A DNA stretch of 64,000 nt, taken from Bradyrhizobium diazoefficiens (GTDB lineage: Bacteria > Pseudomonadota > Alphaproteobacteria > Rhizobiales > Xanthobacteraceae). The position numbers were made by a program, and so were the translations under genes. Below the pieces are notes generated by a model. It was not told the DNA's origin, made no database searches, and saw only the letters and a list, made by a program, of their open reading frames with translations. The first letter of the stretch is position 1. Each line of letters begins with the position of its first letter. The stretch covers positions 5,146,001 through 5,210,000 of the forward strand of contig NZ_CP067041.1 in NCBI RefSeq assembly GCF_016599855.1, given 5' to 3'. Positions 1-8,289 of this stretch are shown here, piece after piece.

Positions 1-1756
1 CGGTGGCATTCGAGAAGGTCAGCGCCGTGGTGATCGTGCCGCCGATCGTGCCGCCGGCGGCGGCCGAGCCGAGGGTCGACGACGCATAGTCGTTGGTGGC
101 CGAGACCGTGAGCAGGCCGTTGGCATCGATCGTTGCCGACAGATTGTTGGCCTGCAGCGCGGTGTTGAGCTGATCGAGCGTCTTGACGGTGCCGCCGGTG
201 CCGTCGCCGAAGGTGACGTTGACCGCCGTGCCGCCATTGAAGGAGGTGAAGGTCAAGGTCTTGCCCGAGACACCGCCGGCCGCGGCCGTACGGCTCGCCG
301 TGAAGGCGGTACCGGTGCCCGTCGAACCGGTGAGACCGAGCGAGGACAACGCATTGCCCGTGCCGGTGATCGACAGATCCGAGTTCGCACCCGTCGAGAT
401 GTGCAGCGCGCCGGCGACGATCGAGGACTTGGTCTGGCCGGTCGCCGTGCTCAGGGTTGCAGCACCCGACGCATTGGACGCGGTCTGCACGCCGGTGGCG
501 AGGTCGATCGCGTTCAAGATATCGGCAACGGTGCCCTTTTCCAGGTAGACTGTCGAGTTGCCGCTGCCGTCGGTGACGACGTTGCCGCTCACGCCGGATC
601 CGCTGGCGACGTTGGCTGAGGCAGGCGTACCGGCGTTCTTGAACGTGATGATCTTGCCGTTGACGTTCAGCGTCGAACCATCGGAGATCAGCGTGCCGAG
701 GCTGGCCGAGGTCGTGGTGCGGGTTGCCGTCACCGTGGCATTGCCGGAACCGGTCGCCGTGGTCAGACCGAGAGCCTTCAGCAGGTCGGCCTTGCCGACG
801 ACGCTGAGATCCGCGCCCGTCGAGGTTTCCAGCGTGATCTTGCCGCCGGCGAGCGCGCTCACCGATGTCGTCTGGCTGGTGTTGGTGGTGATCGTCGCTG
901 CGCCCGCAGCCACAACTGCATTCTGGACGCCGCTGGCAAGGTCGACCGCTTTCAGAACGTCGCCAACCGTGGCTGTCGCGTTCGTGGCGCTTGCGCCGAG
1001 ATAGACGATCGAATTGCCGCTGCCGTCGGTCGCAATGTTACCGCTGACACCGTAGCCGGTGGGAGCCGACGCCGCAGCCGGAGCAGCACCCGCCTTGAAG
1101 GTGATGCTGTGGCCGTTGACGGTGAAGCTCGAGCCATCGGTGAACTGGGTGGCGGCGCCTGTGGTCAGACCGGAGGTACCAGCGGCGAGGCCGTCACCAT
1201 ACAGAATCGTCGTAGCCGTGATATTGGCCGCACCGCCGCTGTTGTTGTCCTGAACAACCGAGCCGGTCACGGTACCGATCGTGCCGCCGAGCGTGGTGCT
1301 CGAGGTGGCGGCGTTGGCACCGCCGGCCGTACCGTCGAACAGCACGTTGGTCAGCGCGGTCGCGCTCGAATAGGTCGTGGTGCCGCGCAGGTCGGTTGAG
1401 GTCGCGCCAGCGATCGTGGTCGAGACGTTCGACTTGGTCGAGTAGCCGACCGTGGTCTGGAGCGCCTGGTTGGCGATCGACTTCGCGCTGTCGAGCAGCT
1501 TCTGGAGCGAGGTGATGCCGGTGTTGGCGGCCTGGAGCACCTGCACGCCGTTGGCGATGCCATCGAGCAGGTTGTTGATGTCGCTGGCGCGGTTGTCGAG
1601 CGACTGTGCCGTGAAGAAGTTGGTGGGATTGTCGAGCGCCGAGTTCACCTTCTTGCCAGTCGACAGACGGGACTGGGTGGTGGCGAGCAGGTCGGCGGTA
1701 GACTGGAGGGAGAGCAGGTTCTGGCGAACCGAGGATGAGAGAACGATACCGGACAT
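1..1756 (-). CDS. Flagellin with tandem DUF1522-type repeats (C-terminus off window)
   Basis: Filament subunit, exported by the flagellar type III system. The reading frame is open from an ATG at 1756 to the window edge (585 residues visible), so the C-terminal flagellin domain is missing. Residues about 1-140 form a typical flagellin N-terminal coiled-coil (MSGIVLSSSVRQNLLSLQ, then LSTGKKVNSALDNPTNFF). Two related beta-rich segments follow at about 204-330 and 353-477, each built as FTVNG/LNVNG...ITFK...VYL...ILNAIDLATGVQ...LGLT, which I read as DUF1522. They would form the outer face of the filament. An AGAAAGG ribosome site precedes the ATG. Large DUF1522 flagellins are, from family knowledge, typical of the subpolar flagellum of Bradyrhizobium. 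It is divergent from flbT. Confidence 0.9.
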   Translation of the reverse strand, partial: MSGIVLSSSVRQNLLSLQSTADLLATTQSRLSTGKKVNSALDNPTNFFTAQSLDNRASDINNLLDGIANGVQVLQAANTGITSLQKLLDSAKSIANQALQTTVGYSTKSNVSTTIAGATSTDLRGTTTYSSATALTNVLFDGTAGGANAATSSTTLGGTIGTVTGSVVQDNNSGGAANITATTILYGDGLAAGTSGLTTGAATQFTDGSSFTVNGHSITFKAGAAPAAASAPTGYGVSGNIATDGSGNSIVYLGASATNATATVGDVLKAVDLASGVQNAVVAAGAATITTNTSQTTSVSALAGGKITLETSTGADLSVVGKADLLKALGLTTATGSGNATVTATRTTTSASLGTLISDGSTLNVNGKIITFKNAGTPASANVASGSGVSGNVVTDGSGNSTVYLEKGTVADILNAIDLATGVQTASNASGAATLSTATGQTKSSIVAGALHISTGANSDLSITGTGNALSSLGLTGSTGTGTAFTASRTAAAGGVSGKTLTFTSFNGGTAVNVTFGDGTGGTVKTLDQLNTALQANNLSATIDANGLLTVSATNDYASSTLGSAAAGGTIGGTITTALTFSNAT

Positions 1757-2080
1757 ACTGTTACCTTTCTGGTAGCTACGCGTCCTGTTTGACCGACATT
1801 GATCAAACGACCGGCGGACGGTGCGTCCAAGCCTCTAACAATCCGTGAAATGAAACCGCGGGCTTGTCTGCGTTGCACGCAGAATGCCCTCCGGCGAACT
1901 TTAGGACTTCACCCTCGTCATCGCGCACAGCGTTGACATCACTTGGCTTTTCCACGCCAAGACCGGTGTTTACGACCCGTTAACCACATTCGGCAAGGAT
2001 TGGACCCAAATCAGAGCCGGCAGCCGCCATTGACTGGCGCGCGCGCCATTCGGTTACAAAAGGGTTGATGGAGAACAGGC
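1757..2080. promoter_or_regulatory. Divergent flagellin/flbT intergenic region with a CtrA-like site
   Basis: This 324-base gap holds the promoters of flagellin (leftward) and flbT (rightward). At 1969-1984 there is TTTA-N7-TTAAC, one base off the CtrA consensus TTAA-N7-TTAA(C), about 97 bases before the flbT start. I see no convincing ORF. Ribosome sites at both ends (AGAAAGG for flagellin, GGAGAACAGG for flbT) support the chosen starts. The CtrA reading rests on sequence match only. Confidence 0.4.
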
Positions 2081-2533
2081 ATGGCTCTCAAGGTCGAGCT
2101 CAAACCGCACGAACGCATCATTGTTGGTAACTGCGTCATCACCAACACCGACCAGCGCGCCCGCCTTCTAATCGACGGCGAGAACGTGCCGATCCTGCGC
2201 GAGCGCGACATCCTCACGCCCGAGACTGCCGATACGCCGGCCAAGCTCGTCTATCTGGCCGTCCAGCTCATGTACATCTCGCCGGATCCGCAGAGCCAGC
2301 ACGGCACCTATTTCAACCTGGTACGTGACATCGTCACCGCCGTGCCGAGCGCCTGGCCGATCATCGAAAGCATCAACAACAACATCATGAGCGGCGATCT
2401 CTACCGGGCCCTGAAGGACGCCCGCAAGCTGATTGCCTATGAAGACAAGCTGCGTGAGCAGTTTGAGGCCACTCATCCCAAGAATGATGCCAAGACCGAG
2501 CCGGGCAAGAACGACGTGAGCACGGCCGCCTGA
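2081..2533 (+). CDS. flbT: FlbT, post-transcriptional regulator of flagellin synthesis
   Basis: A 150-residue FlbT-family protein. The N-terminus MALKVELKPHERIIVGN and the middle stretch LVYLAVQLMYISPDP are characteristic. In Caulobacter, FlbT binds the 5' leader of flagellin mRNA and couples its translation and stability to hook completion; in Bradyrhizobium and Brucella it acts in flagellum control, sometimes positively. Its place directly opposite a flagellin gene fits that role. The C-terminal 15-20 residues are charged and probably disordered. The start is backed by GGAGAACAGG six bases upstream, and a strong hairpin terminator follows the stop. Confidence 0.93.
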   Translation: MALKVELKPHERIIVGNCVITNTDQRARLLIDGENVPILRERDILTPETADTPAKLVYLAVQLMYISPDPQSQHGTYFNLVRDIVTAVPSAWPIIESINNNIMSGDLYRALKDARKLIAYEDKLREQFEATHPKNDAKTEPGKNDVSTAA

Positions 2534-2552
2534 TCAACGCGCTACTTCCTCA

Positions 2553-2591
2553 ATGACAACGGCCCCGGACCATCTCCGGGGCCGTTGTCAT
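2553..2591. terminator. Bidirectional terminator between flbT and the decarboxylase
   Basis: A perfect 17-bp inverted repeat (2553-2569 with 2575-2591) around a 5-base loop, rich in GC at the stem core. It lies between two convergent genes and can end transcripts from both sides. The run of T after the stem is short (TTTC) on the plus strand. Confidence 0.8.
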
Positions 2592-2606
2592 TTCAGTTGG
2601 CCGTCG

Positions 2607-4103
2607 TCACTGTGCGGCGAGCGGCGGCGCCTCGACCTCGATCAACCCGCCGGTCCGCTGCGCACCGAACTTGATCACGGCTGCCACGAGCGCGTCGATG
2701 TCCGCCTCCGCGGTGCGATGATTGACGATCGCGGCGCGGATCGCGACCTTGCCGTCCAGCGTCGTGCTCGACGGCGCGGCAAGTCCGGACTCCTGGACAT
2801 CGGCGACGATCTCGCGATTGACCGCATCGTCGGCGCGGTAGCGGAAGCAAACGATGTTGAGATTGACCGGCGCGAGCAGCTCGAGCCGCGGCTCGGCGAG
2901 CACGCGCGTCTCCAGATATTTTGCAAGCGCGCAGCTTCGCGCGATCACCGCACCCAGCCGGTCGGTGCCGAACGTCTTCAGCGTGAACCACGTCTTCAAC
3001 GCGCGGAAGCCGCGCGACAGATCAGGACCGAGATCGCAGGGCCAGACGGCGCCGGCCGCAAGCCCCCTCGCCTCGCGGCTCAGATAGGCCGCCGGCTGCG
3101 CGAACGCCTGCCGATGCCGTTCGCCGTCGCGCACCAGCAGGAAGCCGGCCTCATAAGGCACCTGCCCCCATTTGTGGAAGTCGAGCGCGATCGAATCCGC
3201 AAGCGTGATGCCGTCGAGCAGCGGTGCCAGTTCGGGCGAGAGGATCGCGAGCGCACCGAAGGCACCGTCGACGTGAAACCAGATCCCCTCCTCGCCGCAC
3301 AGCTCGGCAATCGCCTTGAGATCGTCAATCGCGCCGATGTCGACGGTGCCGGCAGACGCCGTGACCAGGAATGGTTTGAAGCCGACTTCACGATCGGTCG
3401 CAATCCGCGCACGCAACGCGGCGACGTCGATGCGATGATCGGCATCGATATCGATCTTGCGCAGCGCGTCGGTGCCGAAGCCTGCGATGTCCATCGCCCG
3501 GGAGATGCAGCCATGCGCGGCTTTCGACGCATAGGCGGTGAGCAGCGCACCGTCATTGCCGATGCCGTGCTGCCGCGCCAGCGCGCCGAGCGCGCTTGTG
3601 CGCGCAACCAGTACCGCCATCAGATTGGCCATCGACGTGCCGGTCACGAAGATGCCGCTTGCGCCCTGCGGAAAGCCGAACAGGCCGCGCATCCACTCCA
3701 CGATCTGGCGCTCGAGCTCGATCGGCATGTGATCGCGTCCGCCCAGATTGGCATTGAGGCTAGCGGCGAGCATTTCCGCGATCATGCCGACCGCTGTGCC
3801 GCCGCCATGCACCCAGCCCATGAAGGCAGGATGAACATTGCCGGTCGCGTAAGGCGCGACGTACTCGGAGAATTCGCGATAGACCTCGGCGAGATCGGTC
3901 GGCTCGCGCGGCAGGTCCGTTCGAACGGCCGCGCGAACCTCGTCGGGGATCGGCTGCCAGACCGGCCGCGCGCGGACATTGGCGATGCCGTCGATCGCCT
4001 CGTCCAGCATGCGATGGGCGAGCGCGCGAAATTCGCTCCAGTCCCGCGGATCGAGCGATCCGCTCGTGACTGCGGTCTGCGTGTTGCGGATGATCTCGTT
4101 CAT
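2607..4103 (-). CDS. PLP-dependent group II amino-acid decarboxylase
   Basis: A 498-residue enzyme of the aromatic-L-amino-acid/glutamate decarboxylase superfamily. It should remove CO2 from an amino acid using pyridoxal phosphate bound to the Lys of the DFHKWGQVPYE motif (about residue 311). The glycine-rich segment FVTGTSMANLMAV and the FHVDGAFGAL stretch, whose Asp contacts the PLP ring, are also present. The ATG at 4103 has GGGAG upstream and overlaps the stop of the preceding ATP-grasp gene by four bases (ATGA), so the two are translationally coupled. A longer reading to 4280 is possible but lies inside the upstream gene. The substrate cannot be read from sequence. The pairing with an ATP-grasp ligase, downstream of flagellar genes, is unusual. 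Confidence 0.88.
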   Translation of the reverse strand: MNEIIRNTQTAVTSGSLDPRDWSEFRALAHRMLDEAIDGIANVRARPVWQPIPDEVRAAVRTDLPREPTDLAEVYREFSEYVAPYATGNVHPAFMGWVHGGGTAVGMIAEMLAASLNANLGGRDHMPIELERQIVEWMRGLFGFPQGASGIFVTGTSMANLMAVLVARTSALGALARQHGIGNDGALLTAYASKAAHGCISRAMDIAGFGTDALRKIDIDADHRIDVAALRARIATDREVGFKPFLVTASAGTVDIGAIDDLKAIAELCGEEGIWFHVDGAFGALAILSPELAPLLDGITLADSIALDFHKWGQVPYEAGFLLVRDGERHRQAFAQPAAYLSREARGLAAGAVWPCDLGPDLSRGFRALKTWFTLKTFGTDRLGAVIARSCALAKYLETRVLAEPRLELLAPVNLNIVCFRYRADDAVNREIVADVQESGLAAPSSTTLDGKVAIRAAIVNHRTAEADIDALVAAVIKFGAQRTGGLIEVEAPPLAAQ

Positions 4104-5335
4104 GCTGCACTCCCAACGCCCGCCTTTGCATGCCGCGACAGCATCGCGGTGAAGGCGGCAAAGATCTTGCGCATCTGCGGCGGCTTGTATGGAAACACGA
4201 CCGGCGAATCCATGTTGTGCACGACGGCGGTATTGTCCGCCTCGAACACCAGAAGCTCGCCATTCCGGTTCTCGGCGCAATCGATGATGAAATAATCGAG
4301 ACCGACGCGCCGGCTCATTTCGTCGAGCGCATTCTTGTGGCGCGCTCCGAAGGCATTGTCGAAGTCTTGCATGAAGGCCGCCTCTTCAGCGCGCTTCTCT
4401 TCGCTGAACGCCATGTAGGCGTTGAGATACCAGATGTCCCAGCGATCGGCGATCGCCATGTGGCAGGCATAAGGTTTGCCGTCGACCATGGTGAGCCGGA
4501 TCTTGCGATAGAGGCCGTCGGGGCTCGCATAGTCGACGAAACGCGCGACAAAGAAGTCCTGCTCCTGCCGCTCTGCAAGATAGGCCGCAAGCGCCGCCGC
4601 AACGTCGAGTTTCGCAAGCCCGACACCGGCATGCGTGCCGCGCGGCCGCGCAATCATCGGAAAATGCAATTCGCCCGTGATGTCAGCGCAAGCAATCCGG
4701 CGCTCGGCGAGAGCCGTCAATTGCGCACGCGTGGCGTGGGCGGTCGCGGGAATGTCGAGGCCGGGAATATCAGCCAGCAGCCGAAACAATTTATCGCGAT
4801 CGAGGTTGCCGATCAGCTCGGGGCGATTGAGCAACGGCCGCGGCCAGCGCGGCGCGGCCTTTTCGATCAACGCAAGCGCTTCGCGGCATTCCTCGGAATC
4901 GGATGCGACCACGATGGCGACATCGTGCTCAGGCAGCGTTTCCGGCAGCCCCGCTCCCTTGGTCACATAGAGCGTCAGGAGCTCTACGTCGGAGCCTTCG
5001 AGCAGGAATTCGATCGGCGTGTTGCCGCCCATGTCGATGTCGGCGGCGAGTGCAAGCACGCGCAAGCCGGGCTTTGGCACTGCGGCGGGCGTGCGAAACA
5101 GTTGATGGAAGGAGAGCAACTCGGACTGGATCACGAGTCCGGTCTCCTTCTCGCCCATCAGCTGGGCAATCAGCGACAGATCGAGCCCCTCGCCCGCCTG
5201 CGCTGTCCCCTCCGCGATCCGCGCCAGCAGCTGATCGCGCAACGGGTGCAGATCGACGCCCTCAAAGGCCTGACGCGTCAACTGCGCAAAGCCGATACGG
5301 TCGGCATAGTTCGGCGCAGCAAGCGGATGCAACAT
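4100..5335 (-). CDS. ATP-grasp fold ligase-like protein
   Basis: A 411-residue cytoplasmic protein with a C-terminal ATP-grasp domain. The nucleotide-binding lysine/arginine strand (HFPMIARPRGTHAGVGL, about 220-240), the IRLTMVDGKPYACHMAIADR segment and the metal-binding end FEADNTAVVHNMDSP are visible. The N-terminal half (LRVLALAADIDMGGNTPIEF) looks like a pre-ATP-grasp Rossmann-like domain. ATP-grasp enzymes join a carboxylate, activated as acyl phosphate, to an amine or thiol. I chose the ATG at 5335 (MLHPLAAPNYADRIG) over the longer frame to 5380 because an AGGTGTG site precedes it. The stop overlaps the decarboxylase start. A plausible but untested idea is that the ligase couples an amine made by the partner decarboxylase. 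Confidence 0.75.
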   Translation of the reverse strand: MLHPLAAPNYADRIGFAQLTRQAFEGVDLHPLRDQLLARIAEGTAQAGEGLDLSLIAQLMGEKETGLVIQSELLSFHQLFRTPAAVPKPGLRVLALAADIDMGGNTPIEFLLEGSDVELLTLYVTKGAGLPETLPEHDVAIVVASDSEECREALALIEKAAPRWPRPLLNRPELIGNLDRDKLFRLLADIPGLDIPATAHATRAQLTALAERRIACADITGELHFPMIARPRGTHAGVGLAKLDVAAALAAYLAERQEQDFFVARFVDYASPDGLYRKIRLTMVDGKPYACHMAIADRWDIWYLNAYMAFSEEKRAEEAAFMQDFDNAFGARHKNALDEMSRRVGLDYFIIDCAENRNGELLVFEADNTAVVHNMDSPVVFPYKPPQMRKIFAAFTAMLSRHAKAGVGSAA

Positions 5336-5531
5336 CTCACACCTATAAGAACTACGCCGGCTCGGCGGCGGTACGGTCAAGCAGCAGCTCGATCTTCACC
5401 AGGACCTGGGCGATGCGATCGAGAATACGCTCCACATTAACTTGCGCTTGCGCGCCGTCGACCGGCCATGCATCGGCGACCAGCGCGCGCCGATGCAGAC
5501 CCGCAGCACCAACTGACGCGCGGAAAAAGGA

Positions 5532-6311
5532 TCACGCCGCATCCGCCGCCGCAGGTGCGGCAGCGAATTGCGAGGCGATGTCGCCGTGGAACACCGACGG
5601 GCCGACGTGGTCGAGCGGGCTTTGGATATCGGCCCAGATCTCGCCGCCGATATCGGTCCAGCGCTTGCAGAAGGCGAAGTCTTCGGAAAGATACGTGCCG
5701 GTCGCCGGATCGATCATGCATTCGAACAGCGCGAACCGGTTCGGGCTGGTGACGAGCGTGTCGTGCGAATGCTCGCGGAAGAATTGCAGATTGGCATAGT
5801 CCGGATGGCGGCACATCGCCTCCAGCGCCTGGCGGCGGATCATCAGGAAACCGGTGCCGGCGTAACGCACGCGGGTAAAGCCGTTGACCACGACGATGCG
5901 GTCGGGATCCTCGATCTCGAGCACGTAGTCGAGCGAGGCCGCCGGCACATCGGCCCGACCGGCCTGAATTGCACGCGCGGCCTTGTCCCAGTTGACCCGC
6001 TTGATCGGATAGCAGCCGGCGACCACGTCGGCGCCGCATTCGATCAGCCGGAACACCTGCTCGGGCTTGAAGCCGATATCGGCATCGACGAACAGGAAAT
6101 GCGTGGCCTTGGGATCGTCCAGGAACATCGCGACCAGATTGGCCCGCGCGCGCGTGATCAGCGCGTCGCCATCCCGTAACTGTACCTTGAGCTCGAGGTT
6201 GGACATGCCGTGCACGGCGCGCTGGAGCGCGAAGATCGAGCTCGCGTAAATGCTCGACACCTGCCCGCCGAAGCACGGCGTGGCCACCACCAGTTGCATC
6301 TTGTCTGACAT
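5532..6311 (-). CDS. Glycosyltransferase family 2-like protein in the flagellar locus
   Basis: A 259-residue protein with the compact nucleotide-sugar binding fold: an N-terminal beta strand (MQLVVATPCFGGQVSS), and FLFVDADIGF at about 71-80, which supplies a DxD metal/sugar motif. RYAGTGFLMIRR and YLSEDFAFCKRW follow, the latter resembling the conserved acidic acceptor region ED of GT-A enzymes. No membrane segment is seen, so it is probably cytoplasmic. GGGGCGGAG lies directly before the ATG, and a CtrA-like site stands 44 bases upstream. Its position just after flgE-flgK-flgL and near flagellin suggests it may modify flagellar proteins, but the acceptor is inferred from context only. Confidence 0.72.
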   Translation of the reverse strand: MSDKMQLVVATPCFGGQVSSIYASSIFALQRAVHGMSNLELKVQLRDGDALITRARANLVAMFLDDPKATHFLFVDADIGFKPEQVFRLIECGADVVAGCYPIKRVNWDKAARAIQAGRADVPAASLDYVLEIEDPDRIVVVNGFTRVRYAGTGFLMIRRQALEAMCRHPDYANLQFFREHSHDTLVTSPNRFALFECMIDPATGTYLSEDFAFCKRWTDIGGEIWADIQSPLDHVGPSVFHGDIASQFAAAPAAADAA

Positions 6312-6354
6312 CTCCGCCCCGCTCAGATCCTCACCAAGAGGTAAACAGGCATGG

Positions 6355-6369
6355 TTAACGGCGCCTTAA
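6355..6369 (-). promoter_or_regulatory. CtrA-like binding site
   Basis: Read on the minus strand it is TTAA-GGCGCCG-TTAA followed by CC, matching the full CtrA consensus TTAA-N7-TTAAC. It lies 44 bases before the glycosyltransferase start at 6311 and just after the flgL stop. CtrA is the alphaproteobacterial cell-cycle regulator that controls polar flagellum genes. The site sits inside the flgL hairpin. Confidence 0.55.
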
Positions 6370-6379
6370 TGCGCCGTTA
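6356..6379 (-). terminator. Hairpin at the flgL stop codon
   Basis: A perfect 9-bp stem (6356-6364 with 6371-6379) with a 6-base loop begins inside the flgL TAA stop. There is no following T-run, so it may be only a weak terminator or an mRNA 3'-end stabiliser. It overlaps the CtrA-like site. Confidence 0.45.
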
Positions 6380-8269
6380 CAGGAACTTGACCAGCGAGAG
6401 ATCGGCGAGCTTCGCAGTTGTCTGGTAGGACGCCTGCAACGCATTCTGGAGCGACAGTATCTCGCTCGCGACCTGGTCGGGCGAGGCCGATTCCGCCTGG
6501 TCGACGATGCTCTGGAGCTGCGCCTTGGCCTGGGTCTGGCGCGTGGTCGCGTCCTTCATCGTGTTCTGGGCCATCGCGATGTCGGTCTGGATGTCCTCGA
6601 TCTTCTGCTGCCCGGGCTGCGGCGTCAGCGCCTGTGTGGTGCGCAGGCTCAGCGCCGCCACCTGCCCGCCCGCATATGTCCCGGTCGGCGAGGTCGAAAA
6701 CGTGCCGTACACGGCTACTGCCTGCAATTGTTTGCGGATCGCGTCCTCGTCGGCCTGCGCGCCATATTGCACCGTGATGGAATCGTCGACCCGCGCCACC
6801 GCGGTCGACCGCGCGGAGCCCGGCCCGTCATTGCCGGTGTACCATTTCACTGTCGTAGCCGAGCCGTTCACCAGCGTCGTCGCCGAGCTCGCCGGCGACG
6901 AGCCGACGCGCAGCGGCGGTTGCGTGGCGGTGATCGGCGTTGTGCTGAAGCCGAGTGCGCCGAGCGCAGCGGTCGCGCCTGCCGTCGTGCCCGAGATGCT
7001 CAGGCTCGCCGCATCGTCGGTGTTGATGGTGATGGCACCGCCATGGATCGTCGACGGTTTCGAGGTGCCCGTGATGGCGTCGATCTTGCTCATCAGGGTC
7101 TGGATGCTGTCGGTAATGTTGAGCTGGTTGCCGGTCGCGCCCGCAGCGACGAAGCTGAGCGTGGTGCCGTTGACGGTGATGGTGTCGCCGGCCGCGAAGC
7201 CAGGCGAGATCGAGTCCGAGGGCGCGGTGCCGGACAGCACCGTCGCTCCGGTCACGGGCACCGGCGTCGCCGCCTGGTTGTTGACGGGCGTGCCGGTCAC
7301 CGAGCTCGCCCTATTAAAGAAGTTATCGCCGGCCATGACCGCGGACGCCGCAACCAGCGAGGTGTTGGCAAGCTTCTTGATGATCGTGTTCAGCGCAGTG
7401 TTGAGGTTTGTCGCCGTGTTGGTCGGGTTGACGGGGGTGCTTGCATCGATCGCAAAGCTCCCGACCGGCGTCGGCGTCGCGCTGGACGCGGTCAGGTCGA
7501 TCTGCTCGGTCGAACCATCAGGCAGCGTGAACTGCACGCTCAGCTTATCGCCGTTGTTCGGGTTGACGCCGTTGAGATCGACCGAGAACGACACCGGGGA
7601 GCCGCTGGGACCGGTGACCGTAGCTCCGGTTAATGTCGAGGAGACCGCGGCAATCTTCAGCCCGAACGGCGATCCCGCGACATCCTCGGCCACCTTGACC
7701 GAGCTCGGCGTCGGCTGCGTCTGCACCAGTCGCCCCATGCCGTTGGCGCCGAGATCGGCGGCCTGACGCTCGGCCATAACCTGCTTGAAGCCCGCCTGCG
7801 TCGTGGTGCCGTTGATGATGTCGCCAGCGTTGGCGACCGATTGCGTGTTGTAGGCGGTCCCGGAGAACAGATAGCGGTTGCCCGACTGCGTGTTGAGGAC
7901 GCCGACCATCGAGCCGAACTGCGCTGCGGCGGTGTTCTGCGCGACCGTCTGGCCGTTGACGTTGAGGTCCTGCGAGGAGGTGGCGGAGCCTGTTTGCACG
8001 GTGTTGCGGATGGTCGTCAGCGACTGCAGCGCGGTATTGGCGAGGTTGATGTTGACGTTGACGTTGGTGATCGTGTCGGTATAGGCGGCGATGTTCGAAA
8101 GCTGCGCGCGCGAGGCGATCGCGAAGCCCTCGTTAGTGCCCATGCCGGAATAATTCTGCGACAGCTTGCCGGTCGAGAGCTGCGTCGACAGGTCGGTGAG
8201 CTGCTGGTTGATGTTGCGGATCTGCGCGCCGAGGACCGACGAACCGTAATTGATGCTGCTGATCGACAT
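6377..8269 (-). CDS. flgL: FlgL, hook-filament junction protein with an inserted decoration domain
   Basis: A 630-residue flagellar hook-associated protein 3, about twice the size of the enterobacterial protein. The flagellin-like N-terminal helices (ISSINYGSSVLGAQIRNIN, then LSTQLSTGKLSQNY) and the C-terminal helical stretch (DIQTDIAMAQNTMKDAT, ending LADLSLVKFL) are intact. The extra length is a central beta-rich region, including a segment at about 340-443 (GFAAGDTITVNGTTLSF...LGALGFSTT) that closely resembles a segment of the neighbouring FlgE and the flagellin DUF1522 repeats. It joins the hook end to the first flagellin ring. It lies 20 bases after flgK in the flgE-flgK-flgL run. Confidence 0.9.
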   Translation of the reverse strand: MSISSINYGSSVLGAQIRNINQQLTDLSTQLSTGKLSQNYSGMGTNEGFAIASRAQLSNIAAYTDTITNVNVNINLANTALQSLTTIRNTVQTGSATSSQDLNVNGQTVAQNTAAAQFGSMVGVLNTQSGNRYLFSGTAYNTQSVANAGDIINGTTTQAGFKQVMAERQAADLGANGMGRLVQTQPTPSSVKVAEDVAGSPFGLKIAAVSSTLTGATVTGPSGSPVSFSVDLNGVNPNNGDKLSVQFTLPDGSTEQIDLTASSATPTPVGSFAIDASTPVNPTNTATNLNTALNTIIKKLANTSLVAASAVMAGDNFFNRASSVTGTPVNNQAATPVPVTGATVLSGTAPSDSISPGFAAGDTITVNGTTLSFVAAGATGNQLNITDSIQTLMSKIDAITGTSKPSTIHGGAITINTDDAASLSISGTTAGATAALGALGFSTTPITATQPPLRVGSSPASSATTLVNGSATTVKWYTGNDGPGSARSTAVARVDDSITVQYGAQADEDAIRKQLQAVAVYGTFSTSPTGTYAGGQVAALSLRTTQALTPQPGQQKIEDIQTDIAMAQNTMKDATTRQTQAKAQLQSIVDQAESASPDQVASEILSLQNALQASYQTTAKLADLSLVKFL

Positions 8270-8289
8270 GTTTCAGAGCCCTGTACTGA

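Noticed and set aside
2553..4295. Long plus-strand open frame (580 codons) opposite the decarboxylase
   Set aside because: Arg/Ala/Gly-rich shadow of the opposite strand in GC-rich DNA; no domain and no ribosome site.
4130..5440. Plus-strand open frame of 436 codons opposite the ATP-grasp gene
   Set aside because: Same cause; the minus strand encodes a clear ATP-grasp protein.
5338..5530. Small minus-strand frame ending ILDRIAQVLVKIELLLDRTA
   Set aside because: It looks like an amphipathic helix but has no ATG, GTG or TTG start upstream except one very near the end; kept out of the gene list.
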